Assembly: GCF_014773395.1 (NCBI RefSeq)
Contig: NZ_JACXAF010000001.1
Coordinates: forward strand, 1 to 64,000
Source of the DNA: Neiella litorisoli
GTDB taxonomy: Bacteria > Pseudomonadota > Gammaproteobacteria > Enterobacterales > Neiellaceae
Direction: 5' to 3'
Length of the DNA stretch: 64,000 bases
The notes under the pieces were generated by a model. It did no database searches. It saw only the letters and a list, made by a program, of their open reading frames with translations, and was not told where the DNA came from. Of the stretch, positions 25,314 through 33,400 are shown piece by piece. The position numbers and the translations under genes are program-made. The first letter of the stretch is position 1. Every line of letters begins with the position of its first letter.

Positions 25314-26668
25314 TGAGCATGAAAAAGTTACTCTGGCCATTGTGGATTTTACTCACCCTGCTCATCGGTGGGTACTACAGCTATGTGCTGTTCGCCAGTG
25401 AAGACAAAGCGGCCTTGCTAATTGGTGATGCTACCCATGGTCACTACCAAATCGAATTAGAATGCGACAGCTGCCATACCGACGCATTTGGCGGAACCGA
25501 AGTGCTGCAAGATGCCTGTACCAGCTGCCATGCTGCTGAGTTAGAAGACGCCCACGACTCCCACCCGAAAAAGAAATTTACCGATCCGCGCGAAGCCTAT
25601 CGCTTGGAAATTATTGACGCCCGTTACTGTGTCAGCTGCCACACCGAGCACCAAGAAGAACAAACGCGTGCCATGGGTGTTACCTTGCCGGATGACTATT
25701 GTTGGCACTGTCACCAAGATGTCGGCGACGAGCGCGAAAGCCATAAAGACTTAGCATTCGACAGCTGCGCTTCAGCCGGGTGTCACAACTATCACGACAA
25801 CCGCGCGCTGTTTGAAGATTTTCTGGTGGATAACGCACATCAGCCTTGGTTATTAACTCAAGGTGAGCAATTACCGTCGCTGGATATTCGCAACGCTGCC
25901 AAGCTGTACGCCAATAAAGAAGTGGCCATCGATCCGCAGCAAGATGCCAAACATATGGCCAATCATCCAGCTGAGACTGAGCATTGGCAAGATACCGCCC
26001 ACGCCAATGCTGGCATCAGCTGCACCGGATGTCATGCTCCAACCGATAGCGCCCAACAAGGCGATGCCGATTGGATTAGCAAGCCTGGTATTGAGGTGTG
26101 TGCGTCTTGCCACCAGCCGGAGTTTGATGGCTTTAGTGCCGGTAAACACGGCATGCGCTTAGCCGCAGGTGCCGCCACCGCCATTAGTCCAGCTGAAGTG
26201 CAATCTGACTTAGTCTTTGACCAAGACAACCTGCACTTGCAGCAAGGCTGTAACAGTTGTCACCAGCCACATCAATACGACACCGATTTTGCCGCCACCG
26301 AAGCGTGCTTGACGTGTCACCAAGATGAGCACTCGCTGGCTTTTGAAGCCTCTCCTCACGGCCAGCTTTGGCAGCAAGCAACCGCCGGCGATCTGCCGGT
26401 CGAGCAAGCGGTCAGCTGCGCCAGCTGCCACATGCCTCGTATCGCCAAGAAAAAGCGCGGCGAGCAAGTGGTCAGCGTGCAACATAACCAGAACTATTAC
26501 CTACGACCTAACGAGAAAATGATTCGTCCGATATGCATGCAATGTCACTCACTTGAGTTTTCCATTGATGCCTTGGCGGACCCCGATTTAATCAGAACTA
26601 ACTTCGCTGATAAACCTGGCATTCACATTAAATCCATCGACTGGGCGCTGAAACGAGCAGAAAGATAA
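25313..26668 (+). CDS. Membrane-anchored 11-haem cytochrome c
   Basis: A 451-residue cytochrome with one N-terminal transmembrane anchor (LLWPLWILLTLLIGGYYSYV). Ten CxxCH motifs begin at residues 51, 69, 106, 130, 237, 263, 313, 332, 369 and 408; an eleventh CX4CH motif (CASAGCH) lies at 152-158. Spare histidines (for example H44, H81, H144, H161, H176) can serve as second ligands. The protein should be assembled by the Ccm system and reside in the periplasm, receiving electrons from the upstream membrane reductase. It does not match NapC/NrfH/CymA lengths or the octahaem OTR pattern I recall. The start overlaps the previous stop (TGATG); an upstream in-frame ATG at 25232 is inside the preceding gene. 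Confidence 0.9.
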   Translation: MSMKKLLWPLWILLTLLIGGYYSYVLFASEDKAALLIGDATHGHYQIELECDSCHTDAFGGTEVLQDACTSCHAAELEDAHDSHPKKKFTDPREAYRLEIIDARYCVSCHTEHQEEQTRAMGVTLPDDYCWHCHQDVGDERESHKDLAFDSCASAGCHNYHDNRALFEDFLVDNAHQPWLLTQGEQLPSLDIRNAAKLYANKEVAIDPQQDAKHMANHPAETEHWQDTAHANAGISCTGCHAPTDSAQQGDADWISKPGIEVCASCHQPEFDGFSAGKHGMRLAAGAATAISPAEVQSDLVFDQDNLHLQQGCNSCHQPHQYDTDFAATEACLTCHQDEHSLAFEASPHGQLWQQATAGDLPVEQAVSCASCHMPRIAKKKRGEQVVSVQHNQNYYLRPNEKMIRPICMQCHSLEFSIDALADPDLIRTNFADKPGIHIKSIDWALKRAER

Positions 26669-26739
26669 CAGCCACAAAACCAGTTAATTAAACGCTTATT
26701 CAACTTATTTGAACTACGTAAATTAAAAAGGGCAGAGAG

Positions 26740-27312
26740 ATGATCAAAAAAGTAATCGCAACAGCAGCCGTTGCTGCAACCGCCGCTACCTTGATCGGCT
26801 GTGGAGAAGAGAAAGCCGCTGGTATCGATCCCAAAATCTACACCGATTCATTGTTTGCAGTGATGAAAGCTGACCGGACCAACTACACCAAGCTCATCAT
26901 CAAGCGCTTGGGCCCAGCCGGTGCTGGCGCCATCAAGCCAGACGAGCACTGGAAAGAATATGACAATGGCGCGCTGTTGCCTGCGCAGATGTTCCGTGCC
27001 GGTGCCGAAGCGGTTGCCGAAATGACCGATGACTTTACTTACTCGCTGCAGTCGATCTGGCCAATCAATGCCCAGAACGCACCGAAATCACCAGTCGAGA
27101 AAGAAGGCTTGGAGTACATCGCCGCCAATCCGGGTGAGAACTTCTACGGCACCGAAACGCTGGGTGATGTCACATACTTCACCGCGGTTTATCCAGACGT
27201 TGCGGTATCCGACGCCTGCACCTCATGTCACAACGAACACAAAGATTCGCCACGTACCGACTTTAAAGTGGGTGAAGTGATGGGCGGCGTTGTGATTCGT
27301 GTGCCGTTGTAA
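26740..27312 (+). CDS. DUF3365/Tll0287-like haem-binding lipoprotein
   Basis: A 190-residue exported lipoprotein: signal peptide with lipobox LIGC at 18-21. One haem c motif, CTSCH, is at 160-164 near the C terminus, following GDVTYFTAVYPDVAVSDA, which fits the DUF3365 (Tll0287-like) family of PAS-like haem proteins. Helical N-terminal half includes MKADRTNYTKLIIKRL. The likely role is an electron carrier or a gas/redox sensor in the periplasm. It lies 72 bases after the 11-haem gene and 37 bases before the cytochrome c lipoprotein gene, with GGCAGAGAG upstream of the start. Confidence 0.85.
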   Translation: MIKKVIATAAVAATAATLIGCGEEKAAGIDPKIYTDSLFAVMKADRTNYTKLIIKRLGPAGAGAIKPDEHWKEYDNGALLPAQMFRAGAEAVAEMTDDFTYSLQSIWPINAQNAPKSPVEKEGLEYIAANPGENFYGTETLGDVTYFTAVYPDVAVSDACTSCHNEHKDSPRTDFKVGEVMGGVVIRVPL

Positions 27313-27348
27313 GCCAATCCCCCATTACGCAAACATGGAGGCAACACT

Positions 27349-27693
27349 ATGAATCATACCCATAGCCGCAGCCATCAGTTTGCTCTCAGTGCCACTGTGA
27401 TCTCAGCAGTGGCGCTGATGGCAGCCTGCTCGGAACAACCTCCGGAGCCATCAGCCGGTGAACTGGTTTACAAAGGAACCTGCAAGGTTTGTCACGCCCA
27501 AGGCATTAATGGCGCGCCGATTGTAGGTAACAAAAAAATGTGGGGGCCGCGCATTGAGCAAGGTATCCCAACCCTAGTCGAACACGCTTCCAATGGTTAT
27601 GGCCTGATGCCAGCCAAAGGTGGCAACACAGACTTAACCACCGAGCAAATTACCGCCGCGGTGGAATACATGGTCTCTCAAGTTGAGAAATAG
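27349..27693 (+). CDS. Cytochrome c5-type lipoprotein
   Basis: A 114-residue class I cytochrome c. The signal peptide ends in ALMAAC, with Cys27 as the likely lipid-attachment residue. The single haem site is CKVCH at residues 45-49, and the axial Met is in GYGLMPAKGG, as in cytochrome c5/c551 proteins. It could shuttle electrons between the multihaem cytochrome and a terminal reductase or oxidase in the periplasm. The start is preceded by a strong GGAGG. Downstream the globin gene begins 31 bases later. Confidence 0.9.
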   Translation: MNHTHSRSHQFALSATVISAVALMAACSEQPPEPSAGELVYKGTCKVCHAQGINGAPIVGNKKMWGPRIEQGIPTLVEHASNGYGLMPAKGGNTDLTTEQITAAVEYMVSQVEK

Positions 27694-27723
27694 AGCGGCC
27701 GACGACACAACAAGGAATTGATT

Positions 27724-28134
27724 ATGTTTGGTTTATTCAAGAAAAAAGAGAAAGCAGCACCTTCGCCAGAAGAAAAAGCAGCATCGGTATTCGACAAATT
27801 AGGCGGTGCCGCTGCGATTGATGCCGCGGTCGATATTTTTTATCGTAAGGTGCTGGCCGATGATCGCATTAGCCACTTTTTCGATACCATTGATATGGAA
27901 GCCCAGCACGTGAAGCAAAAGGCTTTCCTGACCATGGCCTTTGGTGGTCCCAACAACTACAGCGGCAAAGACATGCGCGAAGCACACAAGCACATGAATT
28001 TGACCGAAGAACACTTCAACGCTGTGGCCGAGAACTTAGTTGGCACCTTGCAAGAATTGGGCGTCAGTCAGGAAGACATTGATAGCGTGGTGACGATTGC
28101 CGTTAGTGTTAAAGATGATGTCCTCAACAAATAA
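27724..28134 (+). CDS. Group 1-like truncated haemoglobin (TrHbN)
   Basis: A 136-residue truncated globin. After a Lys-rich N-terminal tail (FGLFKKKEK) comes the 2/2 globin fold: FDKLGG at the A-B corner, FY with B10 Tyr40 in the distal pocket, the AFLTMAFGG segment of the E helix, and the proximal F8 histidine in REAHKH (His88). TrHbN proteins bind O2 and NO and can dioxygenate NO to nitrate. The ATG at 27724 has AAGGAA six bases upstream; an earlier TTG is ignored. The stop lies 16 bases inside the next gene, a [2Fe-2S] reductase likely to re-reduce it. Confidence 0.9.
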   Translation: MFGLFKKKEKAAPSPEEKAASVFDKLGGAAAIDAAVDIFYRKVLADDRISHFFDTIDMEAQHVKQKAFLTMAFGGPNNYSGKDMREAHKHMNLTEEHFNAVAENLVGTLQELGVSQEDIDSVVTIAVSVKDDVLNK

Positions 28135-29128
28135 TTGGTTGGCCAAGCTCTTTGCTAAGAAGAGCGCCAACACCATTCGATTTGCCGATAGTGAAGTCGC
28201 ATTGCAGGACGGCGAATCCGTACTGGATGGCCTGCTTCGAGCGGGTCATTCAGTTCCTTACGGCTGCCGCGGCGGTAGCTGTCAAAGCTGTATGATGCAG
28301 TGCACGGACGGCGACGTTCCGCCTCAGGCGCAACAAGGCCTGACAGCCGCCCAGCAGGAGTTAGGCTACTTTCTCGCATGTAGCTGCCACCCGAGTGAAT
28401 CGATGTCGGTAGCACTCAAGCCGGCAGCAGAAAAAATCATTGCGCCTGTGATCGACAAAGCGCAGTTAACAGCCAATGTCGTTCGCTTGCGGATCAAAGC
28501 GCCGCTCAATTATCGCGCAGGCCAGTTTATTAATCTATTTCGCAATGGCGCGGTATCGCGCAGCTATTCATTAGCCAGCGTTGTTGGCGTCGACGATTAT
28601 ATCGAATTGCACATTAAGCGAGTCGAAGGCGGCAAGCTCAGCCCTTGGGCTTACGATGATCTGAGTGTTGGCGATGAAGTGGCGATAGAAGGGCCGAATG
28701 GCCAGTGTTTTTACACCCCAGGCGATGCCCAGCAACCCATGTTGCTGACCGGTTTAGGCACGGGATTAGCGCCGTTATACGGCATCGTTCGTGATGCATT
28801 GGTAAACCACCAGCACCAAGGGCCAATTCAATTGGTAGTCGGCAGCAAACACAGCGATCAACTGTATTTATTCGACGAGTTGAAAGCCCTCAGCGACAAT
28901 TACCCTAATCTGAGCGTGTCGTTTGTCGCTCAGCAAAGTACCAATCCTGCAGTCACTGAAGCCGATATCTATCAGTACTGTAAAGAGCTGGTGCCCGACG
29001 GCAAGGGCTATAAAGTGTTTCTCTGTGGCGCAGAGTCGTTCGTCAAAAAAATGAAGAAGCAATGCTTCTTGGCGGGCACCAACATGGCCGACATCGCCGC
29101 CGATGCCTTTGTACCCAGCGGCAGTTAA
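28118..29128 (+). CDS. [2Fe-2S] ferredoxin/FAD/NAD(P)H reductase
   Basis: A 336-residue reductase. Residues ~18-100 are a plant-type ferredoxin (CX4CX2CX29C: Cys50, Cys55, Cys58, Cys88). Residues ~110-210 are an FR-type FAD domain with RSYSLAS, and the remainder is a NAD(P)H-binding domain (LLTGLGTGLAPLYGIVRDAL, then KVFLCGAESFV). The layout is that of CDP-6-deoxyglucoseen reductase-like and ring-hydroxylase reductases; here the partner is probably the truncated globin, whose stop codon overlaps its 5' end. ATG codons at 28115 and 28118 are equivalent starts. It is the last gene of the operon and converges on the sulfurtransferase gene. Confidence 0.9.
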   Translation: MSSTNNWLAKLFAKKSANTIRFADSEVALQDGESVLDGLLRAGHSVPYGCRGGSCQSCMMQCTDGDVPPQAQQGLTAAQQELGYFLACSCHPSESMSVALKPAAEKIIAPVIDKAQLTANVVRLRIKAPLNYRAGQFINLFRNGAVSRSYSLASVVGVDDYIELHIKRVEGGKLSPWAYDDLSVGDEVAIEGPNGQCFYTPGDAQQPMLLTGLGTGLAPLYGIVRDALVNHQHQGPIQLVVGSKHSDQLYLFDELKALSDNYPNLSVSFVAQQSTNPAVTEADIYQYCKELVPDGKGYKVFLCGAESFVKKMKKQCFLAGTNMADIAADAFVPSGS

Positions 29129-29158
29129 CGCCAACCGCTGGTCTGTTTCAGTTCGTCG

Positions 29159-30016
29159 TTATTCGATAGGGAGCTGATCATCCGCTCCCCATTCTGTCCA
29201 CGAACCATCATACAAACACAAATTCTGATAACCCACCTGCGCCGCAGCGAGCAGTACAATGCAAGCGGTGATCCCCGAACCACAAGAAGCAATCAACGGC
29301 TGCTGTTTGCTGTTTAGTTGATCATCGAAAATCACTTCGAGCTCAGCCAGGGGCTTCATCTGCCGCTCATGTAATAGTTCAGCAAAATGAATATTGACTG
29401 AGCCAGGAATATGGCCGGAACGAAGCCCTGCTCTAGGTTCTGGCGCAGAGCCTTGGTAGCGCCCAGCAGAGCGAGCATCCACCACCATTGAGTCACTATC
29501 GGTCAATTGCGCCAACACCGCCGCCGCGTCGCAGACTCGCTGGGGCTGATAGGCGGCTTGCAGCGTGCCTTGATTGGAGTCGAGTAAATAAGTCGTGGTC
29601 GTCGCTCGTTTCTCGGCCAACCACTTGGGTAAGCCACCGTTAAGCACATACACGCGGTCAACGCCCATGACCTTCAGCAGCCACCAAGCTCTTGGCGCAC
29701 TGTAAATGCCCTGATTGTCATACACCACCACAATGGATTCGGCACTTAGCCCGACTCGCTTGGCAAATGCATTGAACTGAGCTGGCGTAGGTAAAGCATG
29801 CAGTTGAGAAGAGCTGAGATCGCACAGCTCCTGTTCCACATCCAGCTTGTAGCTATTTGGGATCAGCGGTTGCTGATCGTATTCAATGGCTTCAATACCA
29901 ACCACAGTCGCCATACTGGCATCAAACAACACCAAGTCATCGTCTTGTAGATGTTCACTCAGCCATTCGGTGGTCACTAGCGATGACCTCTTGGCCTCCT
30001 TGCTCACTTTGTTCAT
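29159..30016 (-). CDS. 3-mercaptopyruvate sulfurtransferase-like two-domain rhodanese
   Basis: A 285-residue protein with two rhodanese domains. The N-terminal domain starts LVTTEWLSEHLQDDDLV and lacks a catalytic cysteine; the C-terminal one carries the active-site loop IASCGSGITACIVLLAA. The CGSGITA sequence, rather than the CRKGVTA of thiosulfate:cyanide enzymes, favours 3-mercaptopyruvate (SseA-type) activity: transferring sulfur to thiols or cyanide. No signal peptide is seen. The start overlaps the mscS stop by one base (TGATG), so the two are coupled. It converges on the redox operon. Confidence 0.88.
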   Translation of the reverse strand: MNKVSKEAKRSSLVTTEWLSEHLQDDDLVLFDASMATVVGIEAIEYDQQPLIPNSYKLDVEQELCDLSSSQLHALPTPAQFNAFAKRVGLSAESIVVVYDNQGIYSAPRAWWLLKVMGVDRVYVLNGGLPKWLAEKRATTTTYLLDSNQGTLQAAYQPQRVCDAAAVLAQLTDSDSMVVDARSAGRYQGSAPEPRAGLRSGHIPGSVNIHFAELLHERQMKPLAELEVIFDDQLNSKQQPLIASCGSGITACIVLLAAAQVGYQNLCLYDGSWTEWGADDQLPIE

Positions 30017-30840
30017 CAGTTGTTTGCCGCTTGGTGTACCACCCGCTGTGGGAACGGGATTTCAATGTTTGCCTGATTAATGGCATCAAGTACTGCTTTA
30101 TTTATGGCGTATTTGCGCTCAAAAAAGTTCAGGCTTGGTACCCAAACCCGATAGCCAATGACAATGGCGCTATCATCGAAGCGGTCGATCCCCACCGCGA
30201 CTTTGACATCATCCAAATCACCACAGGCGCTTTCAATCGCCTGGGTCACCGTGGTAATCGCTAAGTCCATATCACTTTGATACGCCACTCCGACTTCCGC
30301 CTCAATAACTCGGCTAGCATCCGAGTTATGGACAATCTCACCAACGATGTGCTTGTTGGGGATCATGATCTCCTCGCCATCTTCGTTTTCCAGCAAGGTA
30401 TGGGCGAGCTTAATGTCTTTCACTACGCCGTAAACGCCTTGTACTCGGATGGTATTGCCAATGGCGAACAAGCGCGTGAGGATAATCGTCAGGCCGGCAG
30501 CATAATTTGAGAGCAAGCCCTGAAAGGCTAAACCAGCACCCAGCGACGCCGCACCAATTGCCGCAATAAATGGGGTAATGGCAATGCCGAGCTGGTTGAG
30601 CACCATCACCAACACCATCACCACGACAATAATCTTCACCAGATTACTGAGGAAATTGGCGAGAGTGACATCAACTTGATGGCGCAGGCAGAGATTATTC
30701 ACCCAGCTGGCAATGGCACCCGCAATCCACAAGCCAATCAGCAGCAGCACCACTGCACCGAGCAGTTGGAAGCTGTAGTTCACCAAAAAATCGACAATCA
30801 GATCGTAATACTTTTGTACTTCAGCAATATTCTCGTCCAC
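30016..30840 (-). CDS. mscS: Small-conductance mechanosensitive channel (MscS family)
   Basis: A 274-residue MscS-type channel that opens upon hypo-osmotic shock to release solutes. Three transmembrane segments are clear (FQLLGAVVLLLIGLWIAGAI; IIVVVMVLVMVLNQLGI; the pore helix AAIGAASLGAGLAFQGLLSN with the Ala/Gly pattern). The cytoplasmic beta and alpha/beta domains follow (IRVQGVYGVVKDIKL, IMIPNKHIVGEIVHN). The length and order match E. coli MscS. It is co-transcribed with the sulfurtransferase gene, whose start overlaps its stop. Confidence 0.95.
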   Translation of the reverse strand: MDENIAEVQKYYDLIVDFLVNYSFQLLGAVVLLLIGLWIAGAIASWVNNLCLRHQVDVTLANFLSNLVKIIVVVMVLVMVLNQLGIAITPFIAAIGAASLGAGLAFQGLLSNYAAGLTIILTRLFAIGNTIRVQGVYGVVKDIKLAHTLLENEDGEEIMIPNKHIVGEIVHNSDASRVIEAEVGVAYQSDMDLAITTVTQAIESACGDLDDVKVAVGIDRFDDSAIVIGYRVWVPSLNFFERKYAINKAVLDAINQANIEIPFPQRVVHQAANN

Positions 30841-30915
30841 ACCATTCCCTCACGATGCATTGTTAGCTGTTTAAGTTAATTCAGGTTCTGCTTATGCGAC
30901 AGTGGCTAAACTGAA

Positions 30916-31416
30916 TCAACCCGCTACTTGCTTACTGCTGGCCAAATCATTTTGCATTTCTTGCGCTAATTGCTTCACTTTAGGAATGAAGTTCATCATG
31001 AGCTGCTGAGAAATTGCGGCCGAGTCCTGCATGATCAATGGCATCTTTTTCACTGTGCTTTGGCCAATGTCAGACTCGTAAAATGTAATTAATCCTTGAA
31101 TCTCTTCCTCAGTAAAGCGGTTGGCATAAATTTCGATCATCGGCGATCTTAGCTTGTCCCAACTCATCTCTTCTTGCAGCAAATTCGCTAATTTACGCAT
31201 GTATTTATCGAACGCCGGTTGTTGTTCTTCGGTCAGCTCTAGCTGCTTCGACATGCCACTAAAAATAGTGGTCATTTGCGCATGCATGGCATCCATCATT
31301 TTAGGGACTTCAGTAAGCTCCATTAGCCGCTCGACGGATTCGGCTGAGGCTTTGTCACTTGCATGGACATTGAGTGACAACAACAACGTGAATAACAAAA
31401 TTATCGATTTTTTCAT
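30916..31416 (-). CDS. DUF2059-type periplasmic protein
   Basis: A 166-residue exported protein. The signal peptide is MKKSIILLFTLLLSLNVHA-SD, and the mature part is the helical DUF2059 pattern: MELTEVPKMMDAMHAQMTTI near the start, then RSPMIEIYANRFTEEEIQGL and FYESDIGQSTVKKMP. The function of the family is unknown. The start is set at the ATG at 31416, six bases after AAGGA; an ATG at 31422 immediately adjoins the AAGGA and is less likely. It is probably monocistronic, 75 bases from mscS. Confidence 0.85.
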   Translation of the reverse strand: MKKSIILLFTLLLSLNVHASDKASAESVERLMELTEVPKMMDAMHAQMTTIFSGMSKQLELTEEQQPAFDKYMRKLANLLQEEMSWDKLRSPMIEIYANRFTEEEIQGLITFYESDIGQSTVKKMPLIMQDSAAISQQLMMNFIPKVKQLAQEMQNDLASSKQVAG

Positions 31417-31488
31417 TTTCATTCCTTGAGAATATGATGTGTTCTTTTGCGACAAACCTAGCCGCAATTGGTTTTGCGCAGGATACGC

Positions 31489-31779
31489 CTATAGTTCGAG
31501 CAAAAACTTCAACGCTTCAGAAGACTTAGAGGGTACCATTTCGGTTATCTCATAACTGGCAAGCTGCTCACGATAAAACGGGTCTTGAGCAAGAATTTGT
31601 TCTAAATCAGCTTTACCCTTTACGGTTGCGAGAATGACCCCGCCGGTCCGCGGCTCTTTCCGTCCGGACAGTTGAAAGTGGCCCAACCGGTATTGCTCAT
31701 CTAAAAAAGCGATGTGCTGTGGTATCAATCTATCCACCTCTTCTAGAGGCTTGCAATAGGTTATAGAAACAATAAACAA
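31489..31779 (-). CDS. YciI-like protein
   Basis: A ~96-residue YCII-family protein (dimeric alpha+beta fold related to ferredoxin-like dimers). Typical pieces are LFIVSITYCKPLEEVDRLIP, then HIAFLDEQYRLGHFQLSG and PRTGGVILA, and the DPFYREQLASYEITE end. A His and an Asp in this family form a putative active site; substrate is unknown. The TTG at 31779 is chosen because AAGGAG lies five bases upstream and homology begins there; the ORF to 31815 adds an unrelated segment. Confidence 0.82.
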   Translation of the reverse strand: MFIVSITYCKPLEEVDRLIPQHIAFLDEQYRLGHFQLSGRKEPRTGGVILATVKGKADLEQILAQDPFYREQLASYEITEMVPSKSSEALKFLLEL

Positions 31780-31970
31780 AGCAACTCCTTTTTGGTAAGG
31801 GGCTCGAAAGAACATAGCAGCATTTGCAAACTAGTCACCTTTTCCCTCGGCCATCAACGAGCGTTTGCTTGGTGCTGGCGCTGAACAAGTGTTCAATTGG
31901 GAATTTATGCCACATACAATGGTCTTTAGTTTGTGGTTAGCTTTTTTGCTTTGCGGATAGGAATAAAACA

Positions 31971-33029
31971 TTGGATTCAGTCACTCAAATCGCCCTTGGC
32001 GCCGCAGTTGGCGGTCTGGTTGCTCACAAACAGTTGGGTTGGCGCGCTTACCTAATTGGCGCTGGCCTCGGCACCTTGCCCGATTTAGACGTACTAATCC
32101 AATACGACAACGCCGTTGATAATGTCACCCGTCACCGTGGTTTCAGTCACTCATTGTTTGTCCTAACCGCTATCACGCCAATACTTGCTTGGCTATGCCA
32201 GCGCTGGGCGAAATGGCGCCAACATTCGCTCAGTTGGCCAAGGACCATGCTGCTGATTTGGCTGGGGCTTATCACCCATCCATTGCTCGATTCGTTTACC
32301 AGTTATGGCACCCAGCTGTGGTGGCCGCTAGCGCCGCCGCCCACCTCTTGGTCGAGCATATTTATCATTGATCCGCTTTACACCTTGCCACTGTTGATCG
32401 GGGCAATTGTTGCTATGTCTCGGCGCAAGCGGCATTCACCTGTTCGTGGCTATGGCAGCAACCTTATCGGATTCATCATTGCCAGCAGCTATTTGGCGGC
32501 TGGCTTTGGTTTGTCCAAATACGTTCAGCAGAAAGCCGCAGCGGCAATGACAGCGCAGCACATCGAAGGCCGAATATTCGTCAGTCCAACTCCGTTTAAC
32601 ATCGCTTTGTGGCGCATCGTTGCGGTCGACAATAACTATTGGTATAGCGCCTATGTTAGCGTGTTTGATGATGACAAAACGCTCAGTTTAAGCCGCCAGC
32701 AGCCGTTGCATCACGATCAAGGAGCGCAGATGGCTGATGTCCAACGCCTAGCATGGTTCACCCACGGTTTTTATCAAGTCGACGCTATCGACAATCAACT
32801 GGTGGTGACCGACTTGCGTTTGGGGGTTGAACCCGTGATGCCATTTCGCTTTGTTGTCGCCGAACGTCCGTCAGAGCAGCAAGAGTGGCAACCGGTGCGT
32901 TCTGAGCAATTGACCACACAGAGGCCTCGGCGCGATCAGCTAAGTTGGGTGTGGCTGCGAATGCGCAGTCAAACCCAACTATCGCCCCACGAATTTATTC
33001 AACAACAAGGCGCAGAGTTCACCGAATAA
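31971..33029 (+). CDS. YdjM-like membrane-bound metal-dependent hydrolase
   Basis: A 352-residue protein of PF04307 (YdjM family). The N terminus starts MDSVTQIALGAAVGGLVAH, exactly as in relatives, from a TTG codon at 31971 with AGGA eight bases upstream. Histidines and acidic residues of the predicted metal site are seen in LGTLPDLDVL, RHRGFSHSL and THPLLDSFT. Several hydrophobic segments alternate with loops, so it is probably an inner-membrane protein; the C-terminal third is soluble. The physiological substrate is not known. It appears monocistronic. Confidence 0.85.
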   Translation: MDSVTQIALGAAVGGLVAHKQLGWRAYLIGAGLGTLPDLDVLIQYDNAVDNVTRHRGFSHSLFVLTAITPILAWLCQRWAKWRQHSLSWPRTMLLIWLGLITHPLLDSFTSYGTQLWWPLAPPPTSWSSIFIIDPLYTLPLLIGAIVAMSRRKRHSPVRGYGSNLIGFIIASSYLAAGFGLSKYVQQKAAAAMTAQHIEGRIFVSPTPFNIALWRIVAVDNNYWYSAYVSVFDDDKTLSLSRQQPLHHDQGAQMADVQRLAWFTHGFYQVDAIDNQLVVTDLRLGVEPVMPFRFVVAERPSEQQEWQPVRSEQLTTQRPRRDQLSWVWLRMRSQTQLSPHEFIQQQGAEFTE

Positions 33030-33241
33030 AGCAGGGGATGCATTACAAATACGCAGATTTACAATCCACAGCGAGCTTGATCACGGCCCAAATTTCCCCC
33101 GAGTCAGTTAAGGGAATTGAATCAAGTTGAATCGTATCCTTTCCGCGCAAAGTGCAAGCGAGTTGTTTGACTCCAGTTCATAAGACGATTAGCGTCGCTG
33201 ATTGGGATCACTTATAATCGCTTGCAGGTAGGAGACAAAAT

Positions 33242-33400
33242 ATGGCCAGAACAGCGACTAAAAGCGACAAAGTCGTGGAGCGAAGATTTACCACGAAGCC
33301 AGCTAACTTCAAAATAAGTCTTCAATATGAAGGTATCCAAGTGCGTAGTGATAACGTCGGCAAATCGATTAGTGAGCTAAAGCTCAAGTATGCCCGATAA
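33242..33400 (+). CDS. Fic antitoxin, 52 aa (class I inhibitor)
   Basis: A small basic protein, MARTATKSDKVVERRFTTKP, then ANFKISLQYEGIQVRSDNVG and KSISELKLKYAR. It contains S26LQYEG31, which matches the Fic inhibition motif [ST]xxxE[GN] of class I antitoxins such as VbhA. The start has AGGAG eight bases upstream. Its stop overlaps the Fic gene start by 11 bases. It is too short for many ORF callers. The tight overlap with a Fic gene supports a toxin-antitoxin pair. Confidence 0.75.
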   Translation: MARTATKSDKVVERRFTTKPANFKISLQYEGIQVRSDNVGKSISELKLKYAR

